From NCBI GenBank assembly GCA_049664225.1, contig JBATEX010000133.1:62001-126000 (forward strand): a DNA stretch of 64,000 bases, written 5' to 3'. The notes beneath the pieces were generated by a model, which worked only from the letters and a program-made list of their open reading frames with translations, was not told the DNA's origin and did no database searches. A program made the translations under genes and the position numbers. Each line of letters opens with the position of its first letter. Position 1 is the stretch's first letter. This document shows, one piece after another, positions 45,095 to 52,673 of the stretch. Origin of the DNA: JAUVRX01 sp049664225. Lineage in GTDB: Bacteria > Acidobacteriota > Thermoanaerobaculia > Multivoradales > JAHEKO01.

Positions 45095-45678
45095 GACTCT
45101 GAGCTCTCCAGCAGGATCCTCAGGCGATCGCGACCGCGGGCGATTCTCGAGCGCACGGTGCCGATTCTGATGCCGACCACGCGAGCGATCTCCTCGTAGC
45201 TGAGACCTTCGAGATCGCGCAGGACGACTGCTTCTCGAAACGGCTCCGGAAGACGGCTGAGGGCCTGCGACACCGCCTCACCACAGTCTCGGGCCAGCGT
45301 GTGGTCCTCTGGTCCACGGCGAACGTCAGGGACCTGGTCGACTCTCTCGAGGGATCCCGAAAGGATGCGCGTCCGCCAGGTCTGATTCCTCCGGAAGCGG
45401 CTACGACAGCAGTTGACGGCGACCCGATAGATCCAGGTCTTGAGGCTGGATCGCCCCCGGAATCTGCCGCAGTACCGGTGCACCCGCAGAAACGTCTCTT
45501 GAGAAACATCGGCGGCCTCTTCGGCGTCACCCGTCATGCGGAGGGCCAGATTGAAGACCATCTCCGCATGCAGGCGGTAGATCTGCTCGAAGGCCGCTTG
45601 ATCGCCGTAGCGATGTCGCTCGACCAGCTCCAGATCGGTGTCGCCCGTCACTTCTGCCATGAGTACGGCCGCTTTCAT
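45091..45678 (-). CDS. ECF (sigma70 group 4) RNA polymerase sigma factor
   Basis: A protein of about 195 residues from ATG 45678 (MKAAVLMAEV), chosen because AGGGA lies 5 bases upstream; a longer reading would run into the MITE-like element. Region 2 is QAAFEQIYRLHAEMVFNLALRM...QETFLRVHRY...SLKTWIYRVAVN, and region 4 is LPEPFREAVVLRDLEGLSYEEIARVV. The anti-sigma gene overlaps its stop. An ECF-type promoter lies upstream, suggesting autoregulation. Confidence 0.94.
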   Translation of the reverse strand: MKAAVLMAEVTGDTDLELVERHRYGDQAAFEQIYRLHAEMVFNLALRMTGDAEEAADVSQETFLRVHRYCGRFRGRSSLKTWIYRVAVNCCRSRFRRNQTWRTRILSGSLERVDQVPDVRRGPEDHTLARDCGEAVSQALSRLPEPFREAVVLRDLEGLSYEEIARVVGIRIGTVRSRIARGRDRLRILLESSES

Positions 45679-45734
45679 GGGTTCCCTGCGGGCGGGCCGT
45701 GACCCAGTCCTGACCACCCGCCTCTGGAGAATGG

Positions 45735-45760
45735 GACCCCGATCAGAGGCCGAAAGTTCC
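45735..45760 (-). promoter_or_regulatory. putative autoregulated ECF promoter
   Basis: On the minus strand GGAAC (45760-45756), 17 bp, then GGTC (45738-45735) match the ECF promoter pattern GGAAC-N16/17-CGTC with one change, about 57 bases upstream of the sigma ATG. Confidence 0.45.
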
Positions 45761-45770
45761 CGAAATGATC

Positions 45771-46046
45771 CTAGGAGCCCGTGGTAGAAGTATGGGAGGT
45801 CGCGTTCCGAGCGCAGTGGTGCTGGATGCCAGGCGCTGGGACGCATGCGATGCGGGACATCGGGAAGTCACAGCAACGCAGCAGACGGCGCCACTCCGCC
45901 GGAACCCTACGGGCGCAAGGGGATAGCGGGCGGATACGTCGTTGTTCGTCGTCGACGATGAACCACATCGCCTCCTCCTCTCGCCTAGTCTTCACCTCGC
46001 AAGACCCAGGCGCGCGCCCACCCATACTTCTACCACGGACTCCTAG
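45771..46046. mobile_element. MITE-like element with terminal inverted repeats
   Basis: The ends are nearly perfect inverted repeats. The left (45771-45796) contains CCGTGGTAGAAGTATGGG and the right (46021-46046) contains its exact complement; over 26 bp only one position differs. Both ends carry CTAG, which would fit a 4-bp target duplication of the kind made by IS5-type transposases (inference). The 276-bp interior encodes no transposase. On the minus strand it has AGGAGGAGGCG before an ATG and a 65-codon ORF (45968-45771), which probably does not matter. The right end provides the stop codon of the amidase gene, and the left end lies 10 bp from the sigma promoter. Confidence 0.75.
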
Positions 46047-47791
46047 CGGCCAGCGGCCGCAACCCGGGGACCGTCATCGCCCTCGGCCTGACCATAGTAG
46101 CTGAGGATTCCGCTGACGATGGCTTCGGCCACTTGCTGGCGAAATTTCGCGGTCTGGATGAGGTTGCGATCCTGGGCGTTGGCCAGGTTGCAAACCTCCA
46201 CGAGAACCTCGGCGGGAATCGCATTGTAGCGCAGAACTGCAGGCACCCAGGCCCTTCGCTGACGGATGACCTTCTCACGAATGGGCTTGTCGGGATGCAC
46301 CACCATCCCCCGCTCGTGGAAAGCACCCAAAATGTTCGAGGCCAGCTCTCGCGAAAGGCCCTCGCTCTTCACCCGCTCTCGGCTCGAATAGCTGACCTGA
46401 GGGCGCTCCTTGACTTCCCGTCTCGAGGCGTAAACAGAGCCACTCTTGCCATAGGTTCCTGACCTGTACTTGGCACCTGGTATGTACACCATGGCGCCTC
46501 TCAGAGAAGGGTGCAAGGAGTCGGCGTGAATGGAAACGAACACGACCTTGTCGGGATCGCCGCCGTTCTCGACCGCCTGGCGGTAGATACTGTTGGACAG
46601 ATACCAACGCAGGTGTACACCTACCCTCGAATCCTCGATTTGATAGTTCGGCGTGGTCAGCACCCGATGACCCTTCGAGTAGGACAGTTGATCTTGCTGG
46701 GCAACAGCATGGGCTCGGCCATCCTGGGTCGTGGCTATCACACTGGCAGCGGTGCTGCTTCGCAGAATCTGCATGGCACGGACCATGATGTCGTAGACAT
46801 AGAGACTCTCCCAGACTCCGGATACCGATGCGCCGACATCGTTTCCCCCGTGTCCTGCGTCCAGGACCACAGTGACGCCACTGAGTCGGCTGGCCGTTAC
46901 CACGTTGCTGAACTGGGCGCTGGCCATCAGGCCCTGCTCGTATTCCTGACGTTTGGGATGGCCGGCTGGGAGGTACTCGGGAAGCAGCAGGCTGAAGGGA
47001 ACCTTCACTTCATAGCCAATGGGTATGTCGGTGACATCCCGAATGCCGCTTCTTGCGGCCACTTCCCGAGCCAGGCCGTTCACATCCTCAGCAAACACCC
47101 GTCCGGTGAATCGGACCACGACGCTCGAGTAGAGCGCCTCTCCCGGCTTCAGGCGGTAGATCGCGAACTCGCCTTTCTGGTCGGCGCTGTACTGGAGATG
47201 GTACGGCGAGCTGGGGGGCAGAGCTGAGCGCAGAGAAGGGCGCAGCAGGTTTGCCGGAACCAGGATCATCTGCCCAGGGGCCAGGTCATCGTCATCGAGC
47301 CTATTGCTCTCCCGAATGGCCTGGTAGTTCTCGCCCTGCCCCGTGAACCACTCGGCGAGATTCCAGAGGCTCTCTCTCGAGTGCCCGTTGGCGCTGAGCA
47401 CCCGATGCTGCCAGCCTTCGGCCACGGCGCGGTCATCCTCGAACAAACCCCTCACCACTTGCACCTGATAGTTGCCGTCCAGGGTCGAAAACGGAATTCG
47501 ATAGCGAATCCCAGCCAGGAGCTTCTGAGAGCCCCCGTTCTCTGCCGCCACCAGGGAGGCGGCGTCGCCACTCGAACAGAATCGGCGGGCGAAGCTCAGT
47601 AGGCCTTCGCCTCTCCTCGGTGAAGCTTCGAGGTAGAGGTCCTGACCCTCGGTCAAGACAGCCACGGAACCGTCTTGAAGATGAACTCTGAGCGCTGCCC
47701 GACTCGCCTCTGAGTCTTCCGCCGAGCCAGACGATCCCCATGCAAAGAGGCCGGCGAGGACTGCCACCAGCACAATCGGGCTCTGCCTCAA
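46043..47791 (-). CDS. secreted N-acetylmuramoyl-L-alanine amidase (Amidase_3)
   Basis: The C-terminal zinc amidase domain (about residues 320-570) shows VVLDAGHGGNDVGA, a Glu ligand in VWESLYVYD, VFVSIHADS and the catalytic Glu in EVLVEVCNLAN. The N-terminal part has LysM-like segments (GENYQAIRESNRLDDDDLAPGQMILVP). TTG 47791 is preferred: AAGGGG lies 8 bases upstream and gives a clean signal peptide (MRQSPIVLVAVLAGLFAW); ATG 47842 adds 17 polar residues. The stop codon TAG (46045-46043) lies inside the terminal repeat of the MITE-like element, so the native C-terminus may have been longer. Confidence 0.9.
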   Translation of the reverse strand: MRQSPIVLVAVLAGLFAWGSSGSAEDSEASRAALRVHLQDGSVAVLTEGQDLYLEASPRRGEGLLSFARRFCSSGDAASLVAAENGGSQKLLAGIRYRIPFSTLDGNYQVQVVRGLFEDDRAVAEGWQHRVLSANGHSRESLWNLAEWFTGQGENYQAIRESNRLDDDDLAPGQMILVPANLLRPSLRSALPPSSPYHLQYSADQKGEFAIYRLKPGEALYSSVVVRFTGRVFAEDVNGLAREVAARSGIRDVTDIPIGYEVKVPFSLLLPEYLPAGHPKRQEYEQGLMASAQFSNVVTASRLSGVTVVLDAGHGGNDVGASVSGVWESLYVYDIMVRAMQILRSSTAASVIATTQDGRAHAVAQQDQLSYSKGHRVLTTPNYQIEDSRVGVHLRWYLSNSIYRQAVENGGDPDKVVFVSIHADSLHPSLRGAMVYIPGAKYRSGTYGKSGSVYASRREVKERPQVSYSSRERVKSEGLSRELASNILGAFHERGMVVHPDKPIREKVIRQRRAWVPAVLRYNAIPAEVLVEVCNLANAQDRNLIQTAKFRQQVAEAIVSGILSYYGQAEGDDGPRVAAAGR

Positions 47792-47899
47792 AGCGAAATT
47801 CCCCTTGATTCGTCGGTAGTTATAGCCATTTGTTAAAGTCAAATTTTAGTGTTGTCAGCCACGCAAGGCAACAGGTGACTTCCAGGGCTGCTACGCGCC

Positions 47900-49210
47900 A
47901 TGAAGCAACGAGAGTCGGACCTGCCCCCGTACCGCGCCGATAGCGAGCGGAATCTCACCCCATTGCTGCGGCACCGCGCCGTCTCGTTGGCGGCCGAAGC
48001 TGCCGGGGCCCACGCCTGCCACCTTGTGGGTGGAGCTTTGCGGGACGCTGCTTTGCGGTTGGAGTTTCGCGATCTGGACCTGGTGATCGAGCGGGACGGC
48101 CTGTCGTTCGCTCGGCGAATCGCAGCCACCCTGCCGGCCCGCTTGGTGGAACTGGGTGGTGATTGCTTCGCCGCATATCGGTTGGTCGCCGACGATCTGA
48201 CGTTGGATATCTGGGATCGGCAGGGAGCTCCAATCGAGGCCGACCTGGCACGCCGAGACCTGACCATCAACTCTTTCGCGCTCGAGATCCCGGGAGGAGC
48301 CGTGATCGATCCCTTTGGCGGACTCATCGATCTCGAAGACAAGGTCCTTCGCGCCACCTCCGAGACCAGCTTCGCCAGCGACCCGCTTCGAGTTCTTCGC
48401 CTGGCTCGATTCGCGGCGCAGCTACCTGGCTTCATAGCCTCCGAGCCAACCCTGGTGTTGGCCGCCGTCGCTGCTGCGGCTCTCGACCGGGTGGCGGGCG
48501 AGCGGATTCGGGTCGAGTTGGAGCATCTTCTGGAGTTGCCCGGATTCCTGTCAGCGGCCGAGCTCCTCATCCGCCTGACGCTGTATCCGGGCCTCTGGTT
48601 ACCGCCTGGGCACAGCCCGATCAGCCATGGCTCAGAAGAGCTGATGACCCGGTTGCGCCATCTGGAGGTCCTCGCCGACCACACTCGGGAACGAGTGGAG
48701 AGGGCCCTCGCGCGCCAGGCAGTCCTCTTCGCGCAGCTTCCACTGAGCGCCGAGCAGGCAGCTACCGACGTCGTCGACCACAGTCACCACGAGGGACTGC
48801 TCACCAGGGCTACTGCCATGCAGCTGAAGCGACTCCTTGCCTGGGACGGCCTGCCTCGAGACACGGCCGGCCAGCGCTGGTTTCTCCATCGATGCGGCAG
48901 CCTATGGCCCACCGTGGCCTGCTTTCTGGCTGCAAGAGCCCAGAGGCCCTGCACCGTGGCGAAATACGAGGGGATCCTGGCTCAGCTCGAGGCACTTTGT
49001 CGCGCCTCAGGCGAGGAGATCTTCGAGCCCGAGCCGCTCGTCAGTGGCACCGAGCTCATCTCGAATCTGGGCCTGCGGGAGGGTAAGACCCTGGGCCGCA
49101 TCCTCTACGCGATCCGGCGCCGGCAGATCGAAGGCCGGCTAACCACCCGGGATGAAGCGCTGTCACTGGCGAAGCTACTCGCCCTTCAAAGACCTGACAA
49201 TACGGGTTGA
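47900..49210 (+). CDS. cca: CCA tRNA nucleotidyltransferase / poly(A) polymerase family
   Basis: A class II nucleotidyltransferase of 436 residues: VGGALRDAAL (G-loop), catalytic DLDLVIE, the RRDLTINSFALEI sugar-selection motif and RFAAQL of the neck. Residues 230-436 form the helical body. It adds or repairs the CCA end of tRNAs. The one tRNA gene in this window does encode CCA, so repair or mixed use is likely. It is divergent from the amidase gene across an AT-rich spacer. Confidence 0.92.
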   Translation: MKQRESDLPPYRADSERNLTPLLRHRAVSLAAEAAGAHACHLVGGALRDAALRLEFRDLDLVIERDGLSFARRIAATLPARLVELGGDCFAAYRLVADDLTLDIWDRQGAPIEADLARRDLTINSFALEIPGGAVIDPFGGLIDLEDKVLRATSETSFASDPLRVLRLARFAAQLPGFIASEPTLVLAAVAAAALDRVAGERIRVELEHLLELPGFLSAAELLIRLTLYPGLWLPPGHSPISHGSEELMTRLRHLEVLADHTRERVERALARQAVLFAQLPLSAEQAATDVVDHSHHEGLLTRATAMQLKRLLAWDGLPRDTAGQRWFLHRCGSLWPTVACFLAARAQRPCTVAKYEGILAQLEALCRASGEEIFEPEPLVSGTELISNLGLREGKTLGRILYAIRRRQIEGRLTTRDEALSLAKLLALQRPDNTG

Positions 49211-49219
49211 GACTGGGTC

Positions 49220-49251
49220 AGGACCCCAAGACCTCAGGACCCCAAGACCTC
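49220..49251 (+). repeat. tandem pair of 16-bp repeat
   Basis: Two perfect copies of AGGACCCCAAGACCTC in a row between the convergent cca and pilT genes; related copies lie at 42092-42123 and, more weakly, 14911-14942 (minus). Confidence 0.7.
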
Positions 49252-49260
49252 GAAGATCCA

Positions 49261-50661
49261 TCAGCGGGACTTCACGAGGCGTTGATTGAGCTCTTTGATG
49301 CGCTCCGAAAGCTTGTCGATCTTCTCCTGCGCCTCCTTACGAAGTCTCGAATACTCGTTGCGCAGCTTCTCGGTCTGCTGGCCCATCTCCTCGACCTGCT
49401 CCTTGAGCTCGTGGATCTCGCGGTCCCGGTCGGCCACCGAGTGATCGAGCGTCGTGATCTCCGAGTCCTTCTCGGCCAGGCGTATCTTGATCTTCTCTTC
49501 CTGCTCCTCGTACAGCTTGCGGTACTGCTGAAGCTCCATGATCTGCGAGAAATCCGACGTCGTCGGGCTCATATCGCCTCCTCGTTCCTCGATGGCCGGG
49601 AACATCTTGCGCAGTTTCAATGAGAGATCCTCGGGGTCGGGAGAATTCCTCATCGCCTCGGCATAAGTGATCGTGCCGTGAACCAGCAGGGCCAGCAGTG
49701 ACTGGTTCATGGACTGCATCCGGAAGAACGAGACCGAGGACTCCATCTCCTCCATGAGCTTCCCAGACTCTCCCCTGTCGATCAGCTCGCAGATTCGAGG
49801 CGTAGCTCGCATGATCTCCATGGCCGCCACCAGGCCCTGGCCATCCTTGCGTTCGACCAGTTGCATGGAGACGACCCCTTTGAGCACTTGCACGAGCTGC
49901 ACCCGAGCCTGCTTCTGGCTGTCACCGGAGAAGGTGTCGAGAATCCGATCGATGGTCTGGGCGGCACTGTTGGTGTGCAGTGTAGAGAAGACCAGATGTC
50001 CCGTTTCCGCTGCCGTGAGCACCGTCGAGACCGTCTCCGGATCGCGCATCTCACCGACCATGATCACGTCGGGATCTTGCCGCATGGCGTTGCGCAGGGC
50101 CTCGGCGAAGGAGACTGTGTCTGTACCGACTTCTCGCTGGGCGATGGACGCCACATCGTCCGCGAAGAGGAACTCTATTGGGTCCTCGATCGTCAGCAGG
50201 TGCACCGGACGCCGAGCGGTGATCCTCTTCACCAGCGCGGCGAGTGTTGTGGACTTGCCGCTGCCAGTCGGTCCGGTGACCAGAATCAACCCCATCGGAA
50301 GATCACAGAACTCGAAGAGGACCTCTGGCAGCTCTAGTTCTTCGACGCCAAGAATGTCGTACGGAATGCGTCTGAATGCCGCCGCCAGGGTGCCACGCTG
50401 CATGTAGATGTTGCCCCGGAATCGAGCCAGCCCCCTGACTCCATAGCCCAGATCTACCGCCAGAGTCTCTTCCAACTTCGCCTTCTGCTGCGGAGTCAGG
50501 ATCGGCAGCATCATCTCCTTGATCTTCTCCGGCTTCAGTGGCTCGGCTTCGATCGGTATCAGGCGCCCGTGAATCCGCAGCATAGGCGGACGCATCGGCT
50601 TCAAATGAAGATCCGAGGCGCCCTTCTCGGTGACAAACTTGAGCAGTTGTTCGAGGTTCAT
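49261..50661 (-). CDS. PilT-type twitching ATPase with C-terminal coiled-coil extension
   Basis: The core (about 1-350) is a PilT retraction ATPase: GASDLHLKPMRPP, Walker A GPTGSGKST, Walker B DPDVIMVGEMRDPET, and the His box HLVFSTLHTNSAAQTIDRI. The extension (about 375-466) is a charged, heptad-like coil (EIHELKEQVEEMGQQTEKLR) not present in usual PilT (about 345-370 residues). It may tether the hexamer to a partner. No other pilus gene is in the window. Confidence 0.92.
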   Translation of the reverse strand: MNLEQLLKFVTEKGASDLHLKPMRPPMLRIHGRLIPIEAEPLKPEKIKEMMLPILTPQQKAKLEETLAVDLGYGVRGLARFRGNIYMQRGTLAAAFRRIPYDILGVEELELPEVLFEFCDLPMGLILVTGPTGSGKSTTLAALVKRITARRPVHLLTIEDPIEFLFADDVASIAQREVGTDTVSFAEALRNAMRQDPDVIMVGEMRDPETVSTVLTAAETGHLVFSTLHTNSAAQTIDRILDTFSGDSQKQARVQLVQVLKGVVSMQLVERKDGQGLVAAMEIMRATPRICELIDRGESGKLMEEMESSVSFFRMQSMNQSLLALLVHGTITYAEAMRNSPDPEDLSLKLRKMFPAIEERGGDMSPTTSDFSQIMELQQYRKLYEEQEEKIKIRLAEKDSEITTLDHSVADRDREIHELKEQVEEMGQQTEKLRNEYSRLRKEAQEKIDKLSERIKELNQRLVKSR

Positions 50662-50739
50662 CGGTTCACGGCAGATTGTACACAGAGACCCCTGCTAGGC
50701 CTAGGGAATGGGCCACAACAAGATGTAGGAAATCGAGAT

Positions 50740-51360
50740 TCAGAACTTCCGCATGAGGCCGACGACAACACCCTGGATTCTGACCTCGCTGGCGGCGGCA
50801 TAGATCGGCTCCATGCGCCGGTTGGCGGGTTGCAGACGCACACTTTCACCCTCGGGGAAGAACCGCTTGAGAGTGGCCTCATCACCCACCAGGGCCACCA
50901 CCATCTCACCGACGCCGGCCTGCTCTCGCCTCGAAACTACGACCAGATCCCCATCGTGGATACCCTCTTCGATCATCGAGTCACCGACGACTTTGAGGAC
51001 GTAGTGATCCTCCGGAACTGCGCCCATCAGGTGTTTGGGTACCGTTACACTCTCGTCCCCCGCTACCGCCTCGATCGGGCGACCCGCCGCAATCCGACCA
51101 AAGAAAGGCAATCTCGCCAGGGTTGGTTCGCTCTCGGAGACCGTTTGTGACGACAGCTCCACGCCTCGCTTCTGGTTCCAGTGGCGGCGCAGATAGCCCT
51201 TTCGCTCCAACAGCTTGAGGTGCTTGTGGACCGTGCCATACGAGGAGAACCCGAACTCCTCGCAGATCTCCCGATGGGTGGGGGTGTAGCCGTGCTCGGC
51301 TGCAAAATCGCGCACGAAGTCCAGGACCTGTTTCTGGCGCTCCGTCAGGAAACGAGCCAT
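50740..51360 (-). CDS. lexA: LexA repressor
   Basis: SOS repressor of 206 residues. The N-terminal winged helix has HREICEEFGFSSYGTVHKHL. The self-cleavage bond is Ala92-Gly93 in RIAAGRPIEAV, with nucleophile Ser128 (VVGDSMIEEG) and base Lys165 (DEATLKRFF); the Ser-Lys gap of 37 equals that in E. coli. The ATG at 51360 is favoured: the upstream -10 box leaves 7 bases, so transcription should start at the A of ATG. TTG 51381 is an alternative. A dyad over the promoter is a candidate self-operator. Confidence 0.94.
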   Translation of the reverse strand: MARFLTERQKQVLDFVRDFAAEHGYTPTHREICEEFGFSSYGTVHKHLKLLERKGYLRRHWNQKRGVELSSQTVSESEPTLARLPFFGRIAAGRPIEAVAGDESVTVPKHLMGAVPEDHYVLKVVGDSMIEEGIHDGDLVVVSRREQAGVGEMVVALVGDEATLKRFFPEGESVRLQPANRRMEPIYAAASEVRIQGVVVGLMRKF

Positions 51361-51367
51361 GCTGTGA

Positions 51368-51409
51368 ATTCTAGGGCGCAACTCGAGCGTAAGTCAAGCG
51401 GCTTGACTT
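51368..51409 (-). promoter_or_regulatory. lexA promoter overlapping a 19-bp dyad (candidate LexA box)
   Basis: On the minus strand TTGACT (51397-51392), an 18-bp spacer and TAGAAT (51373-51368). The palindrome AAGTCAAGCGGCTTGACTT (51391-51409) has 8-bp arms and covers the -35. On the plus strand the same dyad gives TTGACT (51403), 17 bp, TACCCT for the bactofilin gene, so it may also serve that side. Confidence 0.5.
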
Positions 51410-51477
51410 TGCATCTACCCCTCAATACCCTCAGGATTCGGTCTTTAGCTCGCTGATCTCAACTGGAGGCTCCCAAG

Positions 51478-52026
51478 GTGTGGAAGAAAAAGGAATTCGA
51501 GCCCAGCGCGACGCAGCCCACCGTTCCATCTCCCCCGGTTAGCCGCCCACAGCCGCGATCGGAAGCGGTCGCCCTGATCGGTCCCAGTGTCTCCATCAGG
51601 GGCGAGGTCTCCGGGCAGGAAAACCTGAGAATTCAGGGTCGCATCGAGGGCAAGGTCTCTCTCCAAGGTCAGGATGTCACGGTCGGCAAGTCAGGCAAGG
51701 TCCAGGCGGACATCCACGCCAAGGGCATTCGGGTCGAGGGCGACGTCGTCGGAGATCTTTATGGTGAGCAGGAGATCATCATCGAAGCCTCCGGACAGGT
51801 GACGGGTAACCTGGTGGCACCCCGAGTCATTCTGGAGAACGGCTCACGATTCAAGGGCTCCATCGACATGGAGAGCGCCGCTCAGCAGACCCACGCCAAG
51901 CCCGTTCAGCAGAAACCAGGCACGGCGGCCGGACCTGGCGCAAGAACCGCTCCCCCTGGAGCAGATCGGCAGCCCAACGCACCGGCGACTTCGCAGCCGC
52001 CCGGGGACCCACTCTCACGGTCCTAG
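51478..52026 (+). CDS. bactofilin
   Basis: A 182-residue protein. The bactofilin beta-helix lies in about residues 33-125, with repeated glycine-spaced strands (VSIRGEVSGQENLRIQGRIEGK, DVTVGKSGKVQADIHAKGIRVEG). Disordered tails flank it on both sides. It forms cytoplasmic filaments involved in cell shape or surface-machine positioning. GTG start with TGGAGG 10 bases upstream. The neighbouring methyltransferase gene follows after 10 bp. Confidence 0.92.
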   Translation: MWKKKEFEPSATQPTVPSPPVSRPQPRSEAVALIGPSVSIRGEVSGQENLRIQGRIEGKVSLQGQDVTVGKSGKVQADIHAKGIRVEGDVVGDLYGEQEIIIEASGQVTGNLVAPRVILENGSRFKGSIDMESAAQQTHAKPVQQKPGTAAGPGARTAPPGADRQPNAPATSQPPGDPLSRS

Positions 52027-52036
52027 GCTCAAGGGA

Positions 52037-52666
52037 GTGAAGCAGACTTCTCGACAGCGTTGGAACGACGCGGCCAGTCAGCTGAGCCCTGGCTCGGCTC
52101 AGCACCATACACTGGCCTTGAAGTACGTGCTCCGCAGATTGATGGAGAAGCGACGTGCCAGGGTCCTGGACCTCGGTGCGGCCATCGGACCCAACGTCGC
52201 TTTCGTTGGCCGGTACGCTCCAAAGCTCTATATCGCCGACCTCTACAATACGATCAGGAGCCGCGTCGGGGGCCTGCCAAAGGACCAAAAGCAACTCGAG
52301 CGCTTGCTTGCCAAGGAGCTCCCATCCGCCGAGCTCGGACCTTTCGACCTGATCCTGGCTTGGGATCTGATGAACTATCTGAGCGGCGAGCAGATGGTGA
52401 GCCTCGGCCGGCATCTGGCACGTCTTTGTCGACAAGACAGTCTCGTCTTCGCCCTCATCACGAATTCCAAAGAGATGCCCAGCCAACCCATTCGATTTCG
52501 CATCGTCGATACGGACACGCTCTCGTACACCATAGACTCATCGCTCGAGCGGCCGTCGCCTCTATTCAAGGAACCCGACCTCAAGCGCTGGCTTCCCGAT
52601 TTCAAAGTGGAGACCTCCTTTCTCCTCCGCAACGGTTTCCAGGAGTACGTCCTCCTCCACCCCTGA
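52037..52666 (+). CDS. SAM-dependent methyltransferase-like protein
   Basis: A 209-residue Rossmann-type fold: motif I VLDLGAAIGPNVAFVG, motif II-like LYIADLYNT and motif IV-like FDLILAWDLMNYLS. The substrate-binding residues give no clue to a target. GTG start. It probably shares the bactofilin transcript. It could also be a non-catalytic fold member. Confidence 0.75.
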   Translation: MKQTSRQRWNDAASQLSPGSAQHHTLALKYVLRRLMEKRRARVLDLGAAIGPNVAFVGRYAPKLYIADLYNTIRSRVGGLPKDQKQLERLLAKELPSAELGPFDLILAWDLMNYLSGEQMVSLGRHLARLCRQDSLVFALITNSKEMPSQPIRFRIVDTDTLSYTIDSSLERPSPLFKEPDLKRWLPDFKVETSFLLRNGFQEYVLLHP

Positions 52667-52673
52667 CTGAGTC

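Noticed and set aside
45771..45968. 65-codon minus-strand ORF inside the MITE-like element, with AGGAGGAGG before its ATG
   Set aside because: The translation is Arg/Cys-rich without a fold and ends in the terminal repeat; kept only as a note on the element.
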